A stretch of 64,000 nucleotides of DNA from contig JALDNG010001311.1 of the NCBI GenBank assembly GCA_024349245.1, positions 40,831 through 104,830 of the forward strand. Reading direction: 5' to 3'. This DNA comes from Neodontobutis hainanensis. Lineage: Eukaryota > Chordata > Actinopteri > Gobiiformes > Odontobutidae. Positions 41,627 to 54,520 of the stretch are shown here, one piece after another. Both the position numbers and the translations under genes were made by a program. The first letter of the stretch is position 1; each line of letters starts with the position of its first letter. The notes under the pieces were generated by a model. It did no database searches and had not been told where the DNA came from. It was given only the letters and a program-made list of their open reading frames with translations.

Positions 41627-43862
41627 TATACCTTTATTTAACCAGGAGGTCCCATTGAGATTCAGAATCTCTTTTACAAGAGAGACCTGGCCAAGGTAGC
41701 AGCCAAATCACAACAAATGCATACATACATCAAAATTACATTTTCACAATAAAATAAAAAAATTAAAAATTAAAAAAAATATATAAAATGAGACTCTTAA
41801 GAAAAACAAGAACATATCTCCATCACAACACTTTACAGTATTTTTAAAATCATTTATGGACATAAGAGTTTCCAATTTTAGCTCTTTTTGTAGATTATTC
41901 CACCCCCAAGGTGCTAAGTAAGTGAAGGCAGTTTTTCCCAATTCGGTTGTAACTCTTGGCACACTATAGAAAAAAACACTTTGAGGAGCGTAGCTGATAG
42001 GTACCAGAGCAAACAGAGAGGAGGTTACAGAGATACAGTGGAAGTTTGCCAAGTATAGCTTTATAAATAAAGATATACAAGTGCTGTTTTCTGCAAATTT
42101 TAAGTGATGTCTAACCAACTAAATCATAAAGAATGCAGTGATGGGTAAGGGACTTTGTATTTGTTATGAATCGTAGTGATGCATGATAAACTGAATCTAC
42201 CTGACGCAGGATGGAAAATGCAGCATGCATGTACAGTATATCTCCATATTCAATTACAGGCAGAAAAGTTGCTTCCACAAGTTTCTTTCTAGCACTAAAA
42301 GTAAAGCAAGATTTGTTTCTGTAATAAAAGCCGAGTTTAACTTTAAGTTTCTTAACTAAAGCTGTAATATGTTCATTAAAGGAAAGCTTATCATCTATCC
42401 ATATTCCCAAGTACTTGTATGAAGACACTCTCTCAATTGATTTCCCATCTAATGACAAAATGCCACAAGCTGTGCTCAAGCTTTTGAGAAGACCATATAC
42501 TTTGTTTTCTGTGTATTTAAAACCAATTTTAAACTCAATAATTCGTATTGCAATGCCTGAAATGCAGCCTGAAGTTCCTGCACTGCTACTAAAATGATGG
42601 AAGCCTGGGTATAAACCACTGTATCATCAGCATATAAATGTAATTTAGCTTGAACATTTCTATCCAAATCATTTATAAAAACTGAAAACAGAATGGGTCC
42701 TAAGATTGATCCTTGAGGGACACCTTTATTTATGTCAAGAAAAGTAGATTTATAAACCTCAGTATAAAAACATTGAATACAATCAACCAAATAATTCTGG
42801 AACCATGCAACAGCCTTCTCACTTAAACCAACTGAACATAGTTTGGTCAATAACAATCCATAATCAACCGAATCAAATGCCTTAGAAAGATCAACAAATA
42901 ATGCAGCAGAATGTTGTTTATTATCTAGGGCCCCAATAATGTCATTTGTCACTATGTAGCAGCAGTGATAGTGCTATGGCCACTTCTTCTCTAGCACAGA
43001 AAGTTTTGATATTGGACGGTAATTATTCAATACCGGTGGGTCTCCACCTTTATGTAGAGAGAGAAAATAGGCTGCTTTCCAACTTTTAGGAATCGAATTA
43101 GAGAGAAGACTCAAATAAAAAATATGCGCTATGGGCTCAGCAATAATATCAGCTGCCAGTTTTAACAAAAACGGATCCAGATTATCTGTACCTGTGACTT
43201 TTTGTGATCAATATCTATAAGGGCTTTACGAACTTCTGAAACAGAAATTGGTTTAAAATTAAACAACTCCCGATTTACAATTTCAGATGTTAACATGGCT
43301 GGACATGGGACAGCTCTATTTACCGCTTGATTAAATATGAATCCAGCCTGAACAAAGTGTTTATTAAAACTGATTGACTATGACTGCTTTATCTTTTATT
43401 TCATCTGAACCAATAAGAATCTGATCAGAGAGGTTTGAGGTCACACATGCACCCGACAAAGATTTAATTGATTTCCAGAAATTTGAAGGATTGTTTAAAT
43501 TTTCTGTGGTTGACTTCAAAAAATACTCAGATTTGGGCTTTCTAATCATCAAAGTACACTTATTTCTTACAGTTCTAAATGCAGTCCAATCAGCAGAAAA
43601 ATCTGAGAAACTGGCGTGTGCCCACATTTTATTTCTCAAACAGATCAGCTCTGATAGGCTGTCTGAAAACCAATGATTGTTCTTTCCACTAATCCTAAAC
43701 TTTTTGATTGGCACATGTTTATTTACAATGAAAAACTTTTAAAATGTCTTTTTAGGATCATGCGTGGTTTTACCTTAGGGATTTTTGTATTTCTTACACA
43801 AGCAACTGCACAGTGGTCACTGATGTCATTACAAAATACGGCAGTTGAGGTATATTTATGAG
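41627..43862 (-). mobile_element. 5'-truncated LINE, Rex1/CR1-like
   Basis: Minus-strand ORF2 pieces in order: post-endonuclease region (43714-43364), RT N-terminal region (43168-42974, with SIPKSWKAAYFLSLHKGGDP), the RT core (42952-42476) with LFVDLSKAFDSVDYGLLLTK, GVPQGSILGPILFSVFIND and YADDTVVY, then thumb region (42479-42111) and tail (42118-41744). A 3'-UTR with the ACCAGGAGGTCCCATTGAGA block ends near 41627. Stops and frameshifts lie between the pieces. Confidence 0.85.
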
Positions 43863-43864
43863 CG

Positions 43865-45065
43865 GAGTTTGTTACCCCCTCCTTGAACCGCCACCTTATT
43901 GTGGTGGAGGGGTTTGAGTGCCCGGATGATCCTAGGAGCTATGTTGTCGGGGGCTTTATGCCCCTGGTAGGGTCTCCCAAGGCAAACAGGTCCTAGGTGA
44001 CGGGCCAGACCAAGAGCGGTTCAGAACCCCTTATGGACATTTCAAAATCAAGGACTGTTACGTTGCCCGGTATGGCGCAACCGGGGCCCCTCCCTGGAGC
44101 CAGGCTCGGGGTTGGGGCTCATATGCGAGCGCCTGGTGGCCGGGTCTTTCCCCATGGGGCCCGGCCGGGCTCAGCCCGAAAGAGCGACGTGGGACCGACC
44201 TCCCGTGGGCCCACCACCTGCAGGAGGAACCGTAAGGGGCCGGTGCAATGTGGATTGGGTGGCAGTCGAAGGCGGGAGCATCGACGACCCAATTCCCGGA
44301 CACAGAATCTGTCTCTAGGGACATGGAATGTCACCTCGCTGGTGGGTAAGGAGCCTGAGCTTGTGCGGGAGGTTGAGAGATACCGACTAGAGATAGTCGG
44401 GCTCACCTCACGCACATCTTGGGCTCTGGAACCCAAATCCTCGAGAGAGGCTGGACTCTCCACTACTCTGGAGTTGCCTGCGGTGAGGCGGCGGGCTGGT
44501 GTGGGTTTGCTCAATGCCCCCGGCTCAGCCGCCATGTGTTGGAGTTCACCCCGGTGAACGAGGGTCGCTCCCTGCGCCTTCGGGTCGGGATAGGTCTCTC
44601 ACTGTTGTTTGTGCTACGGGCCAAATGGCAGTGCAGAGTACCCGGCCTTCTTGGAGTCTCTGGGAAGGGAGCTGGAAAGTGCTCCAACCGGGACTCCGTC
44701 GTTCTACTTCAACGCTCATGTGAGTAGCGACAGTGACACCTGGAGGGGCATGACTGGGAGGAACGGCCCCCTGATCTGAACCCGAGTGGTGTTCTGTTAT
44801 TGGACTTCTGTGCTAGCAACAGTTTGTCCATAACAAACACCATGTTCAAGCATAAGGGTGTCCATCAGTGCACGTGGCACCAGGACACCCTAGGCCGGAG
44901 GTCGATGATTGACTTTGTAGTTGTTTCATCTGACCTCCGACCGTATGTCTTGGACACTTGGGTGAAGAGAGGGGCGGAGCTGTCAACTGATCACCACCTG
45001 GTGGTGAGTTGGATCCGATGGCGGGGGAGAAAGTGGGACAGACTTGGCAGACCCAAACGTATTAA
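43865..45065 (+). mobile_element. RTE-clade (Rex3-like) LINE 5' part, endonuclease region
   Basis: It begins with the GAACCGCCACCTTATTGTGG leader characteristic of this fish family. The endonuclease start LSLGTWNVTSLVGKEPELVR appears at 44300-44360, and its C-terminal part MDFCASNSLSITNTMFKHKG, DFVVVSSDLRPYVLDTWVKR and STDHHLVVSW (catalytic DHH) at 44800-45010. Frameshifts separate the parts and the reverse transcriptase is missing: the element stops at about 45065. 3' truncation is unusual for a LINE and suggests a later deletion or interruption. Confidence 0.85.
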
Positions 45066-45249
45066 TACACGGATTAATTTTCTGGCAGTACCTCTCATAA
45101 TGACTTGTAGATGAAATTGAGAAATTACTGTAATTTAACTGTAACAGTATACCACTTATCATTTTAGGCATATTAAGTTCATCTAGTATAGGGCTGGACT
45201 GTAAAAGTATGAAAAATATAAACAAATACATGATGTCAAATTACCAGGT

Positions 45250-45616
45250 TTAGTTGGAAGACAGCCTTAACAAGGATGAACAGTAGCTTGAAGTAAAAAT
45301 TCAGGACTATAAGATGGAGGTCATGTCCTTCGTGCTAATCCAAGCATGAAGTAGACATAACTAGACTGAGACATGACTTGTCATGGGACTTGCACCTGGA
45401 CCATTGTGAACGCCTCTCACCAAGGCCGTCACTGTGTTGTATAAATTCTCATGTTCTGTTTACATCTTTAAGCAAACCTCCCACTTTAATATTGTATTGT
45501 GTGTCTGCTTTGCTTCAATTCGTGCAAGGATTAAAACCTGGCCATTGCTTGTTAAATTATAATCTGTCTCCGTGTCGCTCTGGATAAATATAAGGACATA
45601 GAAAATTCTTATAACA
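45250..45616 (+). repeat. LTR with tRNA-His primer site downstream
   Basis: The right end is fixed by ...ATAACA followed after two bases by a primer binding site. A TATA box (TTGTATAAATTC) lies at about 45437-45448 and an A-rich polyadenylation-type region (GATAAATATAAGG) at 45583-45595. The left end is uncertain. No matching second LTR was found in the window. Confidence 0.6.
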
Positions 45617-45618
45617 TT

Positions 45619-45636
45619 TGGTGCCGTGGCCCGGAT
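45619..45636 (+). promoter_or_regulatory. Retroviral primer binding site, tRNA-His type
   Basis: TGGTGCCGTGGCCCGGAT differs from the usual tRNA-His primer site (TGGTGCCGTGACYCGGAT) at one position. It starts two bases after the LTR end, the normal spacing. Confidence 0.75.
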
Positions 45637-47192
45637 ATCAATTCCTGCTGTTTCTCATGCAGAAAGTGAAACTGACGCGCACGGGAGAAATGCACAAAAA
45701 AGCATTTCTTTGAAAGTCCTAAAACTATTGTTTTTTTTAAATAGTACGGGCCAGACCTTCACTGTCTGTGTGTGAGACGCAGTGACGATATCTGAACTAA
45801 AAAGAGTGGACAGAACAGAGACGTCTGGCTGGGGAACAACTGGACTATGGGAGTTTTTATTCAGGTAAACAGCCGTTTATTTTATTTTTTTTTTGTGTTT
45901 GTGAACAAACAAAACTTCTAGAAGTAGTAGTTTGGGATGCTTCTACTTAACCTGTTCGGTGATTACATGTTATCTACCTGAGAGTATTTCCATGTAGTTA
46001 TCATTACTGTAGGAGAACGCTAAACGCTGAGATTACCGTCCAGGGGACGGGGGAAAAAGTATGTGTTTTGGTCAAGACCTTAATTGATAAGTGAGGGCTA
46101 AACGGTATAAGTTTGATATTAATCGGTGTTAAATACTGTACTCTTGCTGGATTGTAAGCTTGATAGATACCCTATGCTTTGTAAGTTTTTATGGAATCTT
46201 TGAATCTGACTCCCACGAGGATCACATCATGATAAGGAGAATGTGGTCTAGACGTAGCTGTTTCAGAAAGGACAAGATTTGAGACAGATTAATAGCACGG
46301 GTCCTAATACGGCACATTCAAATGTCTGGCCTAACTAGTAATGTTGGTAAAATGTGTTGGATGCACGGGTAAATGCAGTATGGACTATTATTAAGATTCT
46401 TAGCCTAACAACTTATAAGTGAGAAATAGGTCCAAGTCTATGAGACTAAGTAAGTAAGTAACCTGCAATTGTTCACTGCATGTGAAGCAGTGAGATACAG
46501 AGAAAAAAGTCCACGAAGGTGAAGTGGCTTAACCTAAGTATATCTGACCTTAAGGGTTAGTGAGTAAAAAGTGTGGCTGAGAGAGTGAGTGGGATGCGAC
46601 TGTGGATTGAATGCATTCAACTGATTTTATTGGAAGAAGTTGATTCAGTCTGAATGATGAGATCTAACATTAGTAAGCCTGAATGTAAAAACGCCTTAAC
46701 TTGTGATAAGTTAATGCAACAGAGTGACTCAGAGAATTTGATCCATCTGAGGAAAACGCGAGATGTATGTAAAGTACCTGAATGCGAGAAGTTAATTAGA
46801 GATAAACAGTGACAGAAAATCTAACATGGTGACATATTTGAACTGTTGATTCATCCATAATTTGATAATCCATCCATAATTTGATCCATCTGAATAAGTA
46901 GAACTATGTAGAAGTGTTCACTGCGTGAGACGCAGTGAGAAGAAAAGCCCACGAGTGAGGGGCTTATACTGAGAATAAAATAATGTTGACATAAAGTTAA
47001 AAGCTAAAAGTTGTGTATTAGAATTAATGTTGTATTAATGGGCACCATTGTTGAATGTCTATTGTCTAATGTCTAAAAATGTAAACCAGAACAAAGGTTT
47101 AATGGTTTTGCATGTAGAAAAAGTTTGAAGACTAAGTTGAAAAAAAAGAAAAATAGCTTAAAAGTAGCTTATGGAAGATATTTTTCTAGTGA

Positions 47193-47551
47193 GTGGTTAG
47201 CACTCCTGCCTTACAGCAAGAAGGTCGTGAGTTCAAAACCCTGCCGGCTCAGACATTCTTGGCCGACTCAGGTCTTTCTGTGAGGAGTCTGCATGTTCTC
47301 CACGTGTTACCGTGGGTTCTCTCCGGGTACTCCGGCTTCTTCCCACCATCCAAAGACATGTACGTATAGGTTAATTGGCAACTCTAAAGTGTCCCTAGTG
47401 AATGAATGTGAGAGTGAATGGTTGTCTGTCAGTGTCTGTCTCTATATGTCAGCCCTGCGACTAACTAATACCCCGCCTCAGGCCCAAAGCTGCTGGGATA
47501 GGCTCCAGTCACCTAACGGGACAAAGCGGTAGAAAATGAATGAATGAATAA
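47193..47551 (+). repeat. Common teleost dispersed repeat, full copy
   Basis: Runs from GTGGTTAGCACTCCTGCCTT to AAAGCGGTAGAAAATGAATG, matching the minus-strand copy at 17240-17625 along its length. Confidence 0.85.
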
Positions 47552-47666
47552 TCTGTTAAAGAACAGATATTGTATTAGGTTTGTGGGACACAGCAGAGAT
47601 GAGATAAAAGATTTGAAAAAGTTAAAAGATCCAAAACCTTGGATCCAAAATAAAAGTTGAAACAAT

Positions 47667-48205
47667 GTTTTTACTCTAGCTAGTCGATATATGTTTTTTC
47701 CAGATTTATTCGCCCAAGTCAGCTTCCCGCTTGACCAATACAGATTTTTACCTATCTCCGATAGGCCCGATGTTAGCATCCCGCCGACTAATGATATCAT
47801 ATTCAGAATATCGTCTGTAACTTGCTCCGCTAAGTCAGCTTCTAGAATTCTGACAGTTACAGCGATACGGCATGCCTACACACACCGATCGATGGGAGAG
47901 AGACAAGAGACAACACACGTTTGTGGTTCAGTCAGTTCTCTCTCTCAAAGCTTTATTTTAGAATAACACAGTTTATATAAAGTGGCAGTGTGACTTTACA
48001 TGGAAATGGTGCATTCACCAATCACAGAATACATTCAGAATATAACTAAAAAAGGCAAAAGGCAGATGTGTGTCTTGTGCAGCAAAAGCAGTGTGTCCAT
48101 AAATGAGAGGCACATGTTTAGTGTAGCGCATCCATATATGGGACGTATGTACAGCGTGTCCATAAATGGGTAGTCTACATATAGCCCTTATGACTGCACA
48201 GACAG
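47667..48205 (-). repeat. LTR-like repeat, copy B
   Basis: Homologous to copy A at 33339-33943. On the minus strand a TATATAAAC box (about 47970) is followed 25 bp later by AATAAAGCTTTGAG (about 47950), so promoter and polyadenylation signals are close together as in compact LTRs. Confidence 0.65.
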
Positions 48206-51200
48206 TGAAGTCATAAGCACTCCATCTACTTCAGATTTAACCTTTACAAACTTTATTAAAATAATATAATTCCAAAATATGATTAAAATAACATTTTACT
48301 TATAGCAAAAGTATTGATTAGTATTGTGGGAAACTAATTGTATGGATCTATTAGTACGAGAACTAATAGTGGTCCTTAATATCAGTACGGTTTAAAAACA
48401 CGGTATAACATTAATGAAAATGATCACTTTGTAATCAGAAGAATTTAGAAAGGTGTCTTAAAGTTGAATTGCGCAGAGCAAGTTTATAAAGATAATACAA
48501 AATTGTAGATTTTTGGGCCATCAGCTCACATATAAAATGAAAATAATGTTACCAGAAGTAACGAAATGAACAATTATGTATTTCTCTGGTTTGGTTTTGA
48601 CAAAGAGTGGAGAGGTTTGGATTCACAAAGGAATATTTTAAAACAAGATAACAGTCAATGCAAGTCAAGGTAACAAGGGCTTCACAGCACCCTCCCTTTA
48701 TGCTCACGTCTGGAGCAAGAAATGTTTTTGTTTTGTTTTGTTTTTTTCCTGTTGTTTTTGTTTTAGCTCAACAGAAAGTGTTGGAGCCTTTACATTAAAC
48801 AAAGTTTTAAGGTTGAAAAATACTGAAGTAGAAAGGTCAGTGACAGAAACAGATTGTGTTGTGAAAGTTTATGAGACTTAATCAGGAAAACTGTTTGGCC
48901 TTCTGACAGGTCTGTGGAGACAAATATAATCTACATTTTGATCTGCTTTAATTTTTTTGGTACAACCATGTTGTTTTTAGATTTAGTAAACTAAACGACA
49001 ACATGAATGGCCTTAAATGTTTTTTGAGAAAAATATTGTCTGAGTAATTAGAAAAACTGAAATGAACACTAAAATAGATGCTAACAAGTGTCATCTTTAC
49101 AATAAAGTTTTAAACTGCTAAATTGTAAATTTGTAATCTGGTAATTGAAAACTTATTTATGTTAAAACTGTTGAAACTGTCAAAACAATCTTGCAGGATT
49201 GGAGATGGTTTATTTGAAAAGTTTAAGAGCATTAGCCAAGGTGCTCACTGGGTTTTAGTCACTGTGATTTTTAAAAGTGTTGATTTTTTTGATGGATCTG
49301 ATTTAAATGTTGGAATATTTTAGATTATTGCTGATTGTGAGAACTAGAGGCTAACATAATAGTCTGTCCTTTTGAACAGGATGTACGTGAAATTATGGGT
49401 GAAGAAACGTTTTAAATACGCTGCAGTTAAAATTAATATGAAAAGATGCAAAAACAAAATGGTTTATTGTATTATTATATAGAACACCTGGTGGTAAAAC
49501 TGAGTTTTACAGAGACAGTGTGGAACAAATCTATGCTGAGCAAAACCCTAAAGAAATTGTTTATTATAAAAGTAAATACAGTAAAAATTTACACAGAGCT
49601 TTGTTGATTTGAATAACAGTCTTTCGTTTTAACGACAGTCACAATGGTTTTGGAGGAAGCGATATGAGGTGTGTTTGAGCAGCTGAAGGAGGCTGCCCGG
49701 TTACAAGGTTAACCCCAGAGGGAGGGGTCTGACCCAAGAGTTTTTTTTTAAAGAAATTTATTTCTAAAATAATTAATTTGAAGTGATTGAACAATATTCT
49801 GAGAATTTTCTAATTAGATTGTGAATGTAAAGTCTTTGGCTAAAAGGTTATGATGATAGATCATAAAAGTTTGCATCAACTGAATAAAATTTTACTATGA
49901 TTGCAGATGATCCCAGTTACAGTCACAGGTAAAGACATAACTAATGGTAACTAAAATTAAAGCTAAACTGAACAAAATTAAGTTTTAAATATAACAGAAA
50001 CAATAGTGATGCTATTTGGAAAACATAAAGAAGACGAATAATTAGAAATGATAATAGATGGACTAACATTTTAAAATGATCAATGGAACTTCCAGCAGAC
50101 CATATTTGTGGAAACAGGGTTTATCTGTTGTTTAATATTTATGGTTTGATCATTTTATGAGCTTTTATGGTTTCGTATGACGAATGGCTGGAGGCACTTC
50201 CTATGGGTCTAAAAATGTCAGAAAACGTTTTGAGAAACGATTTGTTTGTTTGTTCTGTATTTGGATGGAAACCAACTACAACAAGTACCAGTTCAAAAAA
50301 AAAAAAAAAAATGACAGTTAATAAAGCCACCAGTAAGAGCTAATATTAACAGAGTCATCTTGGTTTACACCTAGGAGTACACCTGTGAGCAGGGCTAGTG
50401 ACAGGAGTCACAGGACGTCCTGTAACATCACTCTGAACTTGACAAACTGAGAGATCGGGGACAGGTGCAGTGCAAAGCAGAAGTCTGGAGGTTTTGTGAA
50501 AGTAAGACCATTAGACCAGCGTTGCCTGCTGACCGGAAACATGCGTCCTTAAAGGATCCTCGGTTTATTTGTTCACATACAATGTGACGGAGAACATCGT
50601 GAGTAGAACCTCACACCTTAGGAACTAAACAGACGCTCCTTCAGGTTTATTTGAGAGCCCCAGATACATCGACAAGAGGGGGTCCTTCAAGGTGTCCTTA
50701 ATGAAGATAAGGCTAAAATTCAATTAGCATTGAAATTAGAATTTTATCTTTAAGACAATTTATGCAAATGTGGATTAAATTAATTAGAGTTATAACCAAC
50801 AAAGGTTTATGAATTGGACAAGAGATGCTGTAAATGTGAATTAAAACTGAAAATGAGAGAAAACTGGTCCAAGGACTGGACAGAATAAATAGCACTGAGC
50901 TGCTAAGAGCTGAAAAGGTGGGAGCTACAACATGATTTCATCCAAAGTAACACAAGTCTAGTTAACAGCACAAATAAAGCCTTTAAGAAAGAGCTTCACA
51001 CTCGTGGAAGAATTGGCAGAGGATTCTGGAATAGAGTAATTGATTTTGACCTGGTTTTAAAAAATGGTTACAAAAATGACTGGGATTTTAAATCTGTATT
51101 GAGATACGTGTACTTGTGTGGCACTTCCATGTCTTACAACATTTTGTCTGTATTGCTTTCCATGTATCCAGAGCTTGTTGGTGAGATTGATGGATGTGGC

Positions 51201-51762
51201 CGTTGCTGGGTCAACATTCCTGGACATGCACCTGTCCAATGACTATGGTTGAGGCTTTGACCTCAGATGAACACTTTGATATCTGAGGGACGTTACCGTT
51301 TGCACACACACGGGACAACAGCTCCAGGACGGATCATACTACAGTCCTAAGGGCCGTATGGTTCATTGAAGTTATTATGCTTAAGAGAATTGATTTTAAT
51401 TATTATGAATGTGCATAAGTCTCACTCCGTGTGTTTTTCTTTTTCGTTACAGGGACAGAAATGGACAGGCAGGGACAGGCTGGAGATCTTGAGTCTGATG
51501 GGGCGACCAGCTTAAACTCTGGCATATTTTTTAACTTTATTTTGGAGTGACACTGTTTTGATTTATGGACTTTTACAAATTTGATTTTGAAGAGTCCCAT
51601 TTGATTGTAAAGAGATTCCAGTATAATCATTTTTCTCTTTGATTTGAAATGTGTTTTGAGATTCAGTTGAAGTGATTACATAAAGCTGATGCTTGATGTT
51701 TGTGTGTTGACGCCGCCTTGGGGCAAGGGGTGGACAAAAGTGTTTTTCACCAGCGTGAATTT

Positions 51763-51793
51763 ACACTTGACCATTTATCAAATGGTCAAGTGT
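51763..51793. repeat. Perfect 14-bp inverted repeat with 3-base loop
   Basis: ACACTTGACCATTT, ATC, then its exact reverse complement. Located just after the polypurine-like tract and just before a solo LTR. Possible hairpin; not followed by a T run, so no terminator is claimed. Confidence 0.95.
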
Positions 51794-51858
51794 ACTTAGG
51801 CTAGGTCAGATAACTCACCCTCAAGCTAGTAGATTGTTTAGTCACAAAACATAGGTTC

Positions 51859-52382
51859 TGTCATGGCCTCACAGCCCGGATCAGGGAAGACTCCAATGCA
51901 AAAAAAACAAACAAACACAGGCAGGAAGCCCAAACAAGGTTTATTGGGCCAACAAAAGATACAAAACAAAATCCAAGAGACGAGGTATGAACTAGGCCAG
52001 GGTCCAAGCATACAAAATCCAAAAAAGGTATCACAAGAAAAAAAAAAAAAAAACTAAAGGAATACTAACCCACAGGGTAAACCAGAGTAAAACAGCACTC
52101 ACCAGACGACCCACAAGGAACCAAGCACACCATGCTCACAGAATGGGAGCCAACACCCTTGCACTGGGCACGGGAACATACAAGTATATATAGAGACACA
52201 CAACGAGGGACAGGTGAAACACAAGAAGGCGGCGCAGGTAATCACACAGAAGGGACAAACAACAGGCAGGAAGTAAATCAGAAAACACAGATAGGGGTAC
52301 AACATCTCCCAATAAAAACTAGGAAATGAAATACACTACATAACAGATTGACATAACTGAACACAAGGTTGGGATCCTGACA
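51859..52382 (-). mobile_element. Solo LTR (gypsy-type)
   Basis: 524 bp from TGTCATGGCC to GGGATCCTGACA, flanked by a perfect 5-bp duplication GGTTC (51854-51858 and 52383-52387). A minus-strand AATAAACC lies near 51940 and a TATATATA box near 52187-52194. The ends resemble those of the gypsy LTR at 36539 (TGTCA...CTGACA) but the interior is different. Confidence 0.92.
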
Positions 52383-52387
52383 GGTTC

Positions 52388-53727
52388 TCTCCAGCAGTTT
52401 GGTTCTAGTGTAAGTAACTGATCTTAAACTAAATTACTCGTTTTAGTCTCACTAGTTATTGTAATAGATCTTAACTCTAAAACACATACTAAGCGGGATA
52501 TTTCTCTCTTCGTCCCTCGGCGGACGGTTCTATGTGACATTTAAATTAGTATTTTAAACAGCTGTATTTACCTTAATCAAAAGCCAACATTTGCGCATGA
52601 CACGGTACTCCAAGAAGCGTACACGTCATGCTCATTTTCTTATTTTCTAAATATTTAGCTTGGCGAGACATTTAAAGTGCACATTTAGATTTAACATTTA
52701 TCTTTATATTTATATTTATTATTTAAATATATATTTAACATTAAGATTTAGATTCAACATTTAGATATATATTTAACATTTAGATTTAGCATTTAACATT
52801 TATACTGTTTGAAAATATATAATAGTTATTTGTACAGAAATTACTTAAATGTGGAGTTAACAGGCTAAGAATCCAGTCTATATATTAAGAAAGCACGAGT
52901 TAACATGTTTTAACTTAATTTCATATGAAACACAGCAAAAAGAGACCCTACCTGGAGCTGGAAATAACAAAAAAACTACTCCAAGATGAAAGATCATTTT
53001 ATTTTTTTGCATAAAATGTGAAAAATGTTTTTCGCTGACAAACAAAACACAACTGAGACTATTTGAAGAAAGTAGGTATTTGATGTGTAAATTTTATTAT
53101 TACATTATATTACATTAAACAATAAGCATGTTCAAAATCACTGGAGAAAGAAAGACGGACCAGACCCTTTGTTGCTACAGACTCAGTGGAAGCAGCGGGG
53201 GGCACCTGCTGAATCCGATACTTTTGTTGCCCTTTTGTTGTGCGTTTACCAGAAGCAGAAAAGAAAATATAGAGAGGTTCGTAATGAAGTGTACCTCTGG
53301 CCTACAGCAATTTCCCTATTGCTGCAGCAGGTTCAGTGTTTAGCCACAGAGGGACCACCTCCACATATGGACTGCTGTCTACTTTGAATGTGTTTGAGCA
53401 GATGTTCCACAGCGCACTGACAGATGCACACCTGAAACACTGTACCCGCCTCACGATACCAGGAGGAGGGAGTGTAGACCTCTGAGGGTCAAAATGAAAG
53501 TTAAACTTATCTTTCTCCAAGTTGTCTAATGACAACACATATGTTTTTGTTTGAATAAACCACAAGTGATAGTTTACTTTGGTGACATTATTTAGCATTA
53601 GCGTTTAAGTGTTGTAAAAGCAGCCCATGATAAAAGACAAAATAAAGAGATTGCTGTGTTATGTATGAAAGCTTTCTAAGCATGGTCCTAAAAGAAAAAT
53701 AAAATATTAAACTATTGTTACTAAAAA
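52388..53727. other. AT-rich, no assigned gene
   Basis: Contains short tandem ATTTAGATTTAACATTT-like words at 52680-52800. A plus frame at about 53169-53387 is open but not recognised. Confidence 0.45.
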
Positions 53728-53730
53728 AGC

Positions 53731-53850
53731 CCTGCGACTAACTGGCCATTGTCCAGGGTGTACCCCGCCTCAGGCCCAAAGCTGCTGGGATAGGCTCCAG
53801 TCACCCGCGACCCCTAACGGGACAAAGCGGTAGAAAATGAATGAATGAAT
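53731..53850 (+). repeat. Dispersed repeat, 3' fragment
   Basis: Carries GTGTACCCCGCCTCAGGCCC to AAAGCGGTAGAAAATGAATG, the last third of the family seen at 47193-47551. Confidence 0.85.
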
Positions 53851-54235
53851 GTTACTAAAAAATGTATTTTCAAAGTGCCAGTTAAAAGTGTTAGTTCCAA
53901 ATAATGGTTTTGCTGCTCAGCTCGGTGCTGACTTTAAACTTGTGCATATTTACACCAGCTCCTGACCTGGTGTGGGATTTTAGCATTTGTCTACGTTTAT
54001 ATTTATAAATGCCAAAGATCGCATGGAAATGGCTGTACACCCAAAATTAAGCTCCTTTGATAAATGAGAGCCAGTGGCAGTAGGAGACACACAGAAGTCA
54101 GCACACAACAGAGATGGTTCAGTCTCCGTTTAAACGTGAGCCTTTTTGTTAACACTAGTTATTTCACACATTCTCTCTGTTCCCCACCGATGACGGGACA
54201 TTTATTGTAGGCTTATTATTTTAATACACAAGATT

Positions 54236-54520
54236 CATTCATTCTATTTCTTCCACTTAGTCCCGTTAAACTTTGGGCCTGACGTGGGCTACACCCTGGA
54301 CAGTGGTCATTTAGTTGCAGGGTTGACACTTAAAATAGAATAAAATACTTTATTTGTCCTCGTAGGAAAATTGCTTTGCAGACAGACACCCATTCCCTCA
54401 AATTCATTCACTAGAAACACTTTAGAGTGGTCTATTGAGCTATACATGCCTGTCTTCGGGCCGGTGTACACGGTAATAACCCACACTAACACGGGGAGGA
54501 CATGCAGGACATTAACCACT
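54236..54520 (-). repeat. Dispersed repeat, degenerate copy
   Basis: Reverse-orientation copy: TAGTCCCGTTAAACTTTGGG, GGCTACACCCTGGACAGTGG, ACACTTTAGAGTGG and GGGGAGGACATGCAG occur in the order of the family, with an unrelated patch near 54330-54390. Confidence 0.75.

Larger units (their letters stand above)
45637..51730 (+). other. About 6 kb interior without coding signal, possible degenerate provirus
   Basis: Follows the tRNA-His primer site but contains no gag, pol or env motif I can recognise and no long open frame. A splice-donor-like CAGGTAAAC lies near 45864, three related stem-loop modules at 45769-46940, two inserted repeats (47193-47551 and 47667-48205), and a G-rich polypurine-like GGGGCAAGGGGTGGACA at 51719-51735 near the far end. 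It could be a highly decayed retrovirus, a non-coding LTR element, or unrelated DNA next to a solo LTR. Confidence 0.4.

Noticed and set aside
43863..45062. Host endonuclease/phosphatase-like gene
   Set aside because: The GTWNVTSL and STDHHLVVSW blocks with the GAACCGCCACC leader are those of an RTE/Rex3 LINE.
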